Assembly (NCBI GenBank): GCA_964494475.1 | Contig: CAZBRS010000036.1 | Location: forward strand, 1 to 64,000 | DNA: 64,000 nucleotides | Direction: 5' to 3' | From: CAZBRS01 sp964494475 | GTDB lineage: Bacteria > Myxococcota_A > UBA9042 > CAZBRS01 | Shown: piece after piece, positions 1 to 8,000 of the stretch | How positions within the stretch are numbered: position 1 is the first letter of the stretch | How the letters are laid out: each line of letters starts with the position of its first letter | Notes under the pieces: generated by a model | Told to the model about the DNA's origin: nothing | The model's input: only the letters and a program-made list of their open reading frames with translations | Databases searched by the model: none | Position numbers and translations under genes: made by a program

Positions 1-2081
1 AGCGCCTTCCAGGCCGGCGCGGCCAGCTTGCCTCCGGTGGCGCCGGGCATGGGGCGGTTGTCGTCGTAGCCGATCCAGACCGTGGCGGCCAGGGGGCCTG
101 TGGCGCCGTCGCAGAGCCCGACGAACCACACGTTGCGGGCGCGGTTCGAGGTGCCGGTCTTGCCGGCCACGCGCTTGCCCTCGAGGCGCGCGGCCTTGCC
201 CGTGCCGTCGTCGACCACCCGCGTGAGGATGCCGAGGAGCGTGCGCGCCACCGCCGTGGGGAAGGCTTGGCGGCGGCCCCCTTCGTGGGTGAAGGCGGGG
301 CGGCCGTCGGGGTGGACCACGCGCTCGACCAGGTAGGGCGTGACGGTGTGGCCGCCGTTCTGGAAGGCGGCGTAGAGGCCGGCCAGCGTGGCGGGCTTCT
401 CGGCCAGGGAGCCGAGCGCCAGCGAAAGGTCGTGGGGCACGGGCCCCGTGAAGCCCACGCGGGTCAGGCCCTTCGACACGGCGTCGAGGCCCACCTGCTG
501 CAGCATCTGGATGGCCACGGTGTTGACCGAGTGCACCAGGCCCTCGGCCACGTCGTAGGTCTTGCCGTCGTAGCCGCCCTCGTAGTTGCGCGGCCGCCAC
601 GGCTTGCCGCCCGCGCCGCGGAAGACGAGCTCGCGGTTCTCGAAGGTGTCGGTGACCTTCAGCGTGCCGGCGGCGAGGCCCAGGGCGGCGATGAAGGGCT
701 TGAGGGTCGAGCCCACGGTGCGCAGCGCGGCCAGGGCGCGGTTGTAGGGGTGCAACGCCGGGTCGTCGCCGCCCACCAGCACGCGCAGGGCGCCGCTGCC
801 GGCGTCGAGCAGCGCGAAGGCCAACTGGGGCCCCAGCTCGGGCACGTAGCGCACGGCGTCGGGGTCGAGCGGATCCTCGATCAGCCGCGTCACGCGGATC
901 CACTGGCCGACCTTCAGGGCGTGGGCTCCGCCGAGCGCCGCGCGGTAGCGCGTGAGCACCCCCGGGTCCAGCGTGATCGGGCGCCCGTCGACCTCGACGC
1001 GCAGCGCGGGGGGGTGGGCCTGCACGTGCGTGACGCGCGCCGCGACCTCGTGTTGCAGCCGGATCCTGGGCTCCTCGGGCTCGGAGGCCGGCACGCCGAG
1101 GAAGGCGTCGAGGCCGGCGAGCACCTCGGGCAGCGCCTCGTTGACGGCCACCTGGGCGTCGACGTCGAGGGTGGTGTAGACCGAGAAGCCGGCGCGCGCC
1201 AGGTCGACGTCGGGGAAGGTCTGCTCCAGGAAACGCCACACCTCGGGCCCGAGCCAGGGGGCCGTGCCCACGTGGGCCGGGGCCTCGGGCACGAGCGCGA
1301 GCGGCTCGGTTCGCGCGGCCTCGAAGGCGGCCTGGTCGAGCCAGCCGGCTCGCAGCATCTGCGTCAGCACCTGGTCGCGGCGTTCGGCCGAGGCCTCGGC
1401 GTCGCGGGTCGGCGACAGGCGGTTGGGCGACTTGATGAGGCCCGCGATGGTGGCTGCCTGGGCCGCCGTCAGCTGGGCGGCCGAGCGCCCGAAGTAGCGG
1501 CGGGCGGCCTCGTCGATGCCGTGGGCGCCCGCGCCCAGGTAGATCTGGTTCAGGTACATCGAGAGGATGGCGTCCTTGGCGTAGCGCGCCTCGATCTCGC
1601 GGGTCAGCAGCAGCTCCTTCCACTTGCGCAGCAGCGTGCGCTCGCGCGAGAGGAACAGCGTCTTGGCCAGCTGCTGGGTGATGGTGCTGCCGCCGTGGGC
1701 CAGCTTGCGGCGCGAGAGGTCCTTCAGCAGGGCGCGCGCGATGCCGCCGAGGTCGACGCCGTCGTGCTCGTAGAAGCCGCGGTCCTCGGCCGCCAGGACG
1801 GCGTGCACCACGTGGGGGGGCAGCTTCTTCGCGTCGATCAGCGTGCGCTTCTCGGCGCCGCGCTCCTCGAGCAGCTCACCCCCGCGGGCGTAGATGCGCA
1901 ACGTCTTGGGGGTCGAGGCGGCGTAGCGGTCGAGCTCGGAGACGTCGGGCAGTTGGGCGCGCAGCCACGCCGAGACCGCGACGAAGGTGCCCGCGGCCAG
2001 GAGCCCCAGGGCCAGGGCGCCCACGACCACGACCTTGAGGAGGGTCGTCAGCCCTCGATGCTTGCGCTTGCGCGCCGCCAC
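1..2081 (-). CDS. Class A penicillin-binding protein (transglycosylase/transpeptidase), C-terminus cut by window edge
   Basis: Bifunctional peptidoglycan synthase anchored in the inner membrane. A basic N-terminus (AARKRKHRG) precedes one membrane segment (about residues 17-35), then a GT51 glycosyltransferase domain with the catalytic-Glu motif EDRGFYEHDGVD and the signature GGSTITQQLAK. The transpeptidase domain shows all three penicillin-binding motifs: SxxK as S458-TLK, SxN as SVN near residue 519, and KTGTS near residue 637. The frame stays open to base 1, so the C-terminus is missing. The start is taken as GTG at 2081, giving the basic N-terminus and overlapping the upstream gene by 34 bases; a GTG 33 bases further in (GTG-GTC-GTG) is an alternative. 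It is the last visible gene of a minus-strand cluster. PBP1A-like and PBP1C-like identity cannot be separated without the missing end. Confidence 0.93.
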   Translation of the reverse strand, partial: MAARKRKHRGLTTLLKVVVVGALALGLLAAGTFVAVSAWLRAQLPDVSELDRYAASTPKTLRIYARGGELLEERGAEKRTLIDAKKLPPHVVHAVLAAEDRGFYEHDGVDLGGIARALLKDLSRRKLAHGGSTITQQLAKTLFLSRERTLLRKWKELLLTREIEARYAKDAILSMYLNQIYLGAGAHGIDEAARRYFGRSAAQLTAAQAATIAGLIKSPNRLSPTRDAEASAERRDQVLTQMLRAGWLDQAAFEAARTEPLALVPEAPAHVGTAPWLGPEVWRFLEQTFPDVDLARAGFSVYTTLDVDAQVAVNEALPEVLAGLDAFLGVPASEPEEPRIRLQHEVAARVTHVQAHPPALRVEVDGRPITLDPGVLTRYRAALGGAHALKVGQWIRVTRLIEDPLDPDAVRYVPELGPQLAFALLDAGSGALRVLVGGDDPALHPYNRALAALRTVGSTLKPFIAALGLAAGTLKVTDTFENRELVFRGAGGKPWRPRNYEGGYDGKTYDVAEGLVHSVNTVAIQMLQQVGLDAVSKGLTRVGFTGPVPHDLSLALGSLAEKPATLAGLYAAFQNGGHTVTPYLVERVVHPDGRPAFTHEGGRRQAFPTAVARTLLGILTRVVDDGTGKAARLEGKRVAGKTGTSNRARNVWFVGLCDGATGPLAATVWIGYDDNRPMPGATGGKLAAPAWKA

Positions 2082-3454
2082 AGCACGACCAGGCCGAGGG
2101 CCAGCGCCACGAGGGCGGGCAGGGTGGGCAGGGACCGGGATCCGAAGGCGCAGCCGCTGCCGCCCCCCGAGGCCTCGACGACGCTGGCGTCGGAGACCGT
2201 GAAGGCGTCGGCCAACGTGGCGAGGTCGCCACCGGGCAACTGCACCACGAGCGTCTTCAGGCCGGGCGCGAGGCCGATGGGCACGGTGGCCTCGATGGAG
2301 TTGGCTGTGACCGCCTTGACGATGAGGTAATCCGCGTCGAGGCGCACCGTGGCGCCCGCGACGAAGCCCGCGCCCAGGACGAGCACGTCGGTCTCGCGAT
2401 CGTTGGCGCCCTCGGCGGGCACCACCTTCGTGACGGCGAGCGCCACGGTCACGTCGGGGGAGGGCGCGTCGTCGAACGCCACGTCGTCGCCGGCCTCCTC
2501 GAGGACCTCGGGCAGCGGCTCGGGCTCGACGCCGTCGGGCTCGCTCACGTCGGGCTCGCTCACGTCGGGTTCGGTCACGTCGGGTTCGGTCACGTCGGGT
2601 TCGCTCACGTCGGGCTCCAGCGCGTCGCACACGCCGTTGGCGTTGCACACGTGGTCGGCGCCGCACGCGCCGCACGACCCGCCGCAGCCGTTGGTGCCGC
2701 AGTCCTTGCCCTGGCAGTCGGGCGTGCAGCACTGGCCGGTGACGCACACGTCGTCGCCCGGGCAGGCGCCGCAGGTGCCCTGGCAGCCGTCGAAGCCGCA
2801 CTCCTTGCCCGCGCAGTTCGGCGTGCAGCCGGTGGTCTCGACGATGGCGCGCAGGATGTAGTCGCCCGAGACGCCCAGCGTGCCGGTGTCGAGCCACACG
2901 AACTGGTCGAGCTCGGTGTCGTAGGTGAAGAGCGTGTTCACCCCCAGCGCCGAGACGCCGTCGGCGTCGACCGCCAGCACGGGGTAGTGCGAGCCCGCGA
3001 CCAGGGGGCAGCCCTGACCGACCGTGTGCAGCTCGACGCGGAACCCGGGGGTGTCGATCCAGATGCCGTACGTGCTCAGATCGAACTCCTGCAGCGCGAG
3101 CGCGGCCGGGACGCCGGGGCCGTAATCGACCAGCTCGCTGTCGAAGATGGCCGGGCCGTCCGGCGCCGGGTAGTTCACGCCCGTGTCTTCGAACACGCGC
3201 ACCACGAGGAGCCCGCACTCGTCGCCCGGGAAGGTGGGATCGTCGACGAACAGGCCCTGGAGCTTTTTCAGGCGGACGGGCAGGACGTCGGGCTCGACCC
3301 TGAACGTGGCCGCCCACCCTTCGCCCGTGACGAGCGTGAGGGGCGCCGAGCCCAGGGACCCGCTGACGAAGCTATCGTTCTGCAGGGTGGCCGTTCCGGC
3401 CGCCGTGGCCGACGAGGCCCACAGGGCGAGCAGGGCCAGGACCGCGCTACGCAT
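2048..3454 (-). CDS. Secreted Cys-rich protein with IPT/TIG-like domain and MYXO-CTERM-like tail
   Basis: Exported surface protein of unknown role. A signal peptide (about residues 1-18) is followed by a roughly 190-residue domain of unrecognised fold. A Cys-rich stretch with two CxGKxCGxxGCxGxCGxC-like units comes next, then a low-complexity linker built from EPDV[ST] repeats. An IPT/TIG-like beta domain (VTKVVPAEG...NDRETDVLVLGAGF) follows. The extreme C-terminus has Gly-Ser-Gly-Cys, a hydrophobic helix and WRR, which is the layout of MYXO-CTERM sorting tails. Those are known from Myxococcota for surface anchoring after processing near the Cys. The ATG overlaps the end of tatA by 8 bases, and its own end overlaps the penicillin-binding-protein gene, so the genes are probably co-transcribed. 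Confidence 0.85.
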   Translation of the reverse strand: MRSAVLALLALWASSATAAGTATLQNDSFVSGSLGSAPLTLVTGEGWAATFRVEPDVLPVRLKKLQGLFVDDPTFPGDECGLLVVRVFEDTGVNYPAPDGPAIFDSELVDYGPGVPAALALQEFDLSTYGIWIDTPGFRVELHTVGQGCPLVAGSHYPVLAVDADGVSALGVNTLFTYDTELDQFVWLDTGTLGVSGDYILRAIVETTGCTPNCAGKECGFDGCQGTCGACPGDDVCVTGQCCTPDCQGKDCGTNGCGGSCGACGADHVCNANGVCDALEPDVSEPDVTEPDVTEPDVSEPDVSEPDGVEPEPLPEVLEEAGDDVAFDDAPSPDVTVALAVTKVVPAEGANDRETDVLVLGAGFVAGATVRLDADYLIVKAVTANSIEATVPIGLAPGLKTLVVQLPGGDLATLADAFTVSDASVVEASGGGSGCAFGSRSLPTLPALVALALGLVVLWRRASASIEG

Positions 3455-3677
3455 CCTTCTTCTCTGCGGGGGCCGGCGGGGCCGGCGCGACCGGCACCTC
3501 GGGCTTGGGCTCGTCCTTGGCGGACACGGCGCCCTTGAAGTTGCGTATGCCTTTGCCCAGGGCGTCGCCGATCTGGGGCAGCTTGCCGGCGCCGAAGATG
3601 ACCAGCACGATCAGCAGGATGATGACCAGTTCTCCCATGCCGATGCCGGCCAGGAAGTTCGCGATCACGGGGACCAT
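3447..3677 (-). CDS. tatA: Sec-independent protein translocase subunit TatA/E
   Basis: Pore-forming component of the twin-arginine translocase, which moves folded proteins across the inner membrane. At 76 aa it has the family layout: a short N-terminus, one membrane helix (about residues 10-28), the hinge motif FGAGKLP, an amphipathic helix with the conserved GxGIRNFK, and a Pro/Ala/Lys-rich charged tail. A Shine-Dalgarno sequence (GGAGGA) lies three bases before the ATG. The usual tatB and tatC partners are not in the window. The gene sits between an envelope TPR protein and a Cys-rich exported protein, overlapping the latter. Confidence 0.95.
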   Translation of the reverse strand: MVPVIANFLAGIGMGELVIILLIVLVIFGAGKLPQIGDALGKGIRNFKGAVSAKDEPKPEVPVAPAPPAPAEKKDA

Positions 3678-3689
3678 GGTTCCTCCAGT

Positions 3690-4946
3690 CTACTTGAACA
3701 GGCCGGTGGCCTTGTCGACGGCGCCCTTGCCGCGCTTGAGCGTGTCCTCGACGCGTCGCGCACCCGACTCGACGCGCATCTTCGTGCGACCCGGGGCGCC
3801 GGCGGTGTGCTCGACCTTGCGCGACACCTTGTCGGGCTCCTGCAGCGCGCGATCCTCTTCCCACGCCAGCTCTTCCATCTTCTTCTCGGCGTCGTCGGGG
3901 TCCTTGGGACCGTACGACTTGACGATGGGCTCGCCGAACTTGTTCTTGCGGATGATGTCGCCCCACGAGACGATCAGGTCGAACTGGCTGTCCCAGTCGA
4001 TGAGCTGATAGCGCGTCTTGGGGTGGTTCAGCGCCTTCTCGACCACCGGCGCGATGTGCTTCGAGTGCTTCTTGTACCAGACGATGGGGTAGCTGCGGTC
4101 GTGCTTGTCGGCGCCGCCCTGCACCACCTCGTAGCCGAGGGTCTGCAGGGTCTTGATGATGCGCTCGACCTCCTCCTCGCCGTACTCGCCCACGCCGTTC
4201 ACCACCTTGACGCGCGAGAAGCCCGTGACGCGCTTGAAGTCGGGGTCGTCGCGGATGGGGTCGAAGTCGCGGTCGGTGCGCGCCTTCTTGACCTTGACGG
4301 TGGCCTCCTTGGTGCCGAGATCGACCAGGCGCTGCAGGTGCTCGACCGCGTCGTCCTTGTTGCCGTCGAGGGACGAGGCGCAGGCGAAGTTGTAGAGCGC
4401 CGCCACGCTGCCCGGGTCCTTGGAGAGCGCCGTCTCGAAGTACTCGAGCGCCTTGCGGTACTTGCCCTTCTTGTGCTCCTTCAGCCCCATCTGGACCTGC
4501 TTGTCGGCGGCGGCGCGCTCGGCCTTCGAGGCTTCGCGCGGGCGGTACTTGGGCCGCTCGGCCTTCTGCTTCTCCTCGACCTTCTGCGAGTTGTACTGCT
4601 TCGTGGCGGGCGCGCCGCCCCCCGCGGGGGCCGTGCTGGGTTGAAGCTGCATGCGCGACATCGACTGCGACGCGTAATACTTCGCCTCTTCGTCGCCGGA
4701 CCAGTACAGGTGGTTCAGGACCGGCCCCAGGCGTCGCTTGTCTTCGTTGTCGATGTCGGCGGTCGGCTTGTAGGCCTCCCACAGCATGAGGCACTGCTTG
4801 AGGGTCGCGAGGTCGGCCCCCTCGTATTTGTCGAAGTGTTCGTCGCAGGTGCCCTTGGCCTGGCTCCAGTCGGACGCGAAGAGCGTCGTCGGGAGCAGCA
4901 GGGCCGCGAACAACGGGAAGAGGCGGGTACCGAGGCGTGACATCAT
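3690..4946 (-). CDS. Exported TPR protein with LytR_C-like domain
   Basis: Periplasmic or surface protein of unknown specific role. A signal peptide ends near LFA-S (residue 24). A mid-region tetratricopeptide segment (about residues 150-225; KGKYRKALEYFETALSKDP and the following helix) is followed by a LytR_C-like module beginning RVKVVNGVGEYGEEEVERI and containing LQTLGYEV. The last 100 residues are highly charged. LytR_C domains occur in envelope proteins linked to cell-wall polymers, so a wall-associated role is an inference, fitting the penicillin-binding protein three genes downstream. It is first in the minus-strand cluster, 12 bases before tatA, with a strong predicted promoter. Two adjacent ATG codons (4946 and 4943) could both serve as start. 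Confidence 0.82.
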   Translation of the reverse strand: MMSRLGTRLFPLFAALLLPTTLFASDWSQAKGTCDEHFDKYEGADLATLKQCLMLWEAYKPTADIDNEDKRRLGPVLNHLYWSGDEEAKYYASQSMSRMQLQPSTAPAGGGAPATKQYNSQKVEEKQKAERPKYRPREASKAERAAADKQVQMGLKEHKKGKYRKALEYFETALSKDPGSVAALYNFACASSLDGNKDDAVEHLQRLVDLGTKEATVKVKKARTDRDFDPIRDDPDFKRVTGFSRVKVVNGVGEYGEEEVERIIKTLQTLGYEVVQGGADKHDRSYPIVWYKKHSKHIAPVVEKALNHPKTRYQLIDWDSQFDLIVSWGDIIRKNKFGEPIVKSYGPKDPDDAEKKMEELAWEEDRALQEPDKVSRKVEHTAGAPGRTKMRVESGARRVEDTLKRGKGAVDKATGLFK

Positions 4947-4973
4947 CGTGAGAGCCGAGTCGTTGCCCCCGAA

Positions 4974-5002
4974 ACCATACCCGAGCAGGGCCCGGGCGTC
5001 AA
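4974..5002 (-). promoter_or_regulatory. Predicted sigma70-type promoter for the 4946-to-1 cluster
   Basis: On the minus strand TTGACG (5002-4997), a 17-bp spacer and TATGGT (4979-4974) lie 27 bases before the ATG of the TPR/LytR_C gene. Spacing and hexamers are close to the bacterial consensus. The region is divergent with the alpha-2-macroglobulin gene, for which I see only a weaker extended -10-like TGCTACCAT at 5045-5053. Confidence 0.6.
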
Positions 5003-5095
5003 CGCGGGACCCCCCGATTGACCCTACAAGTCCGGGGCGCCCGATGCTACCATGACGAAGTTACCGATGCGCGTCGAGACGCCCCGCGGAGGACC

Positions 5096-8000
5096 ATGCC
5101 TCTTCTCCCGCTTCCCCGCTCCTCGAGCCTGCTCCCCCTCCTGGCCGCGCTGGCGCTCGTCGCGTGCGCCGAAGAGCAAGCCGGGTCGTCCGCGACCGCG
5201 GTCGGGGCGAAGGTCGATCCTTCGGCCTCCATCGCGCCAGAGGGTGTGGAGACCGACACGCCGCTGCGCCTGGTCTACAAGGCGCCGGTCGGCCTGGTCG
5301 AGGGGGGAGAGTCCCTCAGCCTGGTGTTCGATCGACCCATGGTGGCGCTGACGACGGCCGGCGCCGAGGCCCCCGTCGAGTTCGTCACGCTGGACCCGCC
5401 CGTCGCGGGGCGCTGGCGCTGGGTGGGCGATCGCCTGGCCGTCTTCGCCCCTGCCCTGCGCCTGCCGCTGTCGACGCTGACGACGGTCACGGTCACCACG
5501 GCGGCCAGGGGCCTCGAGGGCGCCCCGTTGGCCGAGCCCGTCACCTGGTCGTTCCAGACCCCGGCGCCCACGCTGCGCCACGTGGCCCCCTCCGACGATC
5601 GCCGTTCTCTCGCGCTGCGGCAACCGCTGATCGCGTTCTTCGATCAGGCCGTGCGTCAGGCCGACGTCGAGTCGCTGGTCAGCCTGACCGTGGCCGGCCG
5701 ACCCTTCCCGTTCGTGATCCGCCGCCCCACCCTCGACGAGGCCAAGGCCGCGGGATTGCACTGGGACCTGTACCAGGCCGAGACGGGGCAGCCCATCTGG
5801 GACGCCGCCGACGCCGACCAGGAGGTGCTGAACCGAGTGCTCGACCGCGTGTCGCGGCAGGGCATCGCCGTGGTGCCCGAGCACGACATGCCCGGCGACA
5901 GCGACGTCGACCTCGACGTGGGCGCAGGCTTGAAGGGCGAGGGCGGCAACCTGGGGACCGAGAAGGCCATCCGCGAGAGCTTCCACACGTACGGGCCCTT
6001 GAAGGCCCTGTCGCACGAGTTGCAGATCGCGTACCTGCCGTCGTGCTCGGTCACGGTCACGCTGTCGAACCCGCTCGATGCGCGCACGGTCGAGCCCCGG
6101 GCCGTGACCACCCGCCCGCGGGTGGCCGATCAGAAGGTGTCGGCCCACGGCCGCTCCGTGACCGTGAGCGGGCGCTGCGCCCCCGACACGGCCTACGCGT
6201 TGACGCTCGCGTCGTCGGTGCGCGATCGCTTCGGGCAGGCGCTGACCGGCGGGGCCACGACCGAGTTTCGCACCGGCCACCTGCGCCCCGGATTGCGCCT
6301 GCGGGCCGAGCGCTCGGGCACCTACGAGCGCGCTGGGCGCGTGAAGTCGCTCCCGCTCACGTGGATCAACGTCGAGAAGGCCGGCGTCGACTGGTATCGC
6401 CTGGGCCGCGACACCGTCGTGCCCTTCCTGGCGTCGGTGTCGCTCTGGGAGGGCCAGGACGACGCGCTCACGGGCCGGCCCGGCGTGCTCCGCTGGCGCG
6501 ATCCGGAGCCCCTGCGCCACGATGTGGCCCGAAGCCACGACGTCGCCCTGATCCAGGACGACGGCGCGTCCGGGGGGGCCTTCTTCCTGCAGGCCTTCGC
6601 TCCCGGCTTCCACCCGTGGGGAGCGGCGACGCCCTGGTACGAGCGGCACCTGCTGAACGTCACCGACCTCGGCCTGCTGGCCAAGCGCGAGGCAACCGGC
6701 GTGCGCGTGGCGGTCACGTCGTTCAAGTCGGGAGCGTTCCTGGCGGGCGTGGCGCTCGAGGTGCGCGACGCGAAGAACGAGGTGCTGTGGTCGGGCATCA
6801 GCCGGGCCGACGGCTACGTGTTCGCCGACGTGCGCCTGCCCTCGGGTCCCGACGCCGAGCGCTTCGTGCTCGCGAGCACCGCCGACGAGGTCACGTGGCT
6901 GCGCCTGGGGGGCGACGAAGAGATCTCGCTGTGGCGGCACGACGTGAACGTGGCCTACGAGCCCGAGCGCCTGCGCGCCGCGGTCTGGACCGACAAGGGC
7001 ATCTACCGCCGGGGCGAGACCGCGCACCTCACGGGCGTGGTGCGCGAGCTCAAGGGCGGAGCGCTCAAGGTCCCGCGGGGCGTGTCGCTCGCCATTCGCG
7101 TGAGCAACCCGGCCGGCGAGGCCGTGTTCGAACAGAACCTGCTCATGACCGCCGACGACAGCCTGCGCTTCGGCGCGTTCGACCTGCCCGTCGAGGTGCG
7201 CCCCGAGTGGCGCCAGGGTCGCTACCACGCCGACGTGACCGGCGAAGGGCTCGCGGCCGGGGCCGACTTCGAGGTCGGGGTCTATCGCAAGCCCTCCTTC
7301 GCCGTCGAGACGACCGTGGAGGCCACCGACGCCCTGCCGGGCCAGAAGCTCGGCGCCAGCGCCACGGCTCGCTACTACTTCGGGGCGCCCCTGGCCGACG
7401 CGCCCACCGTGTGGCGGGCCACCAGCGACGAGCAACCGTTCACGCCACCCGGGCAGCCCGGGTTCTCCTTCGGCGCTTCGCCCTCCGACGACGAGCCCGC
7501 CGACCCGACGCGCACCGAGGTGTTCGAGGGCGTGGTGAGCACCGAGCAGGCGCGCACCGATGCTCAGGGGACCAGCGCGTACTCCCTGACCTTGCCCGAC
7601 CGGATCACGCGGCCCAAGCGCCTGGTGGTCGAGGCCGAGGTGCGCGACCTGGCCGGGCAGCCCATCGCGGCGTCGACGTCGCTGTGGCTGCACCCCGCCT
7701 CGTGCTACCTGGGAGTTCGCACCGAGCGGGCCTTCTACCAGCCCGGCGAGGCGGTGGTGACGAGCTTCGTGGCGGTCACGCCCAAGGGCGAGGCCGTGTT
7801 CGGTCGCAAGGTGTCGCTGGCCCTGTTCCGCGAGGACTGGGTGCGCGAAGTGAAGAAGGGGGTGGGCGAGGTGCTCGACGCCCGCTACAGGCTCCAGCGC
7901 ATCGCAGCGGGGGAGCAGTCGCTCGTCTCCGGCGACGGTCCGCTCGACCTCGAGTGGAAGGTGGGGGAGCCCGGCTCCTACGTGGTCGTGGGCACGGTGA

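Noticed and set aside
267..2330. 687-codon plus-strand open frame
   Set aside because: It is antisense to the penicillin-binding protein whose motifs (GGSTITQQLAK, SxxK, KTGTS) are unmistakable; its composition is Arg/Gly/Val-rich as for shadow frames.
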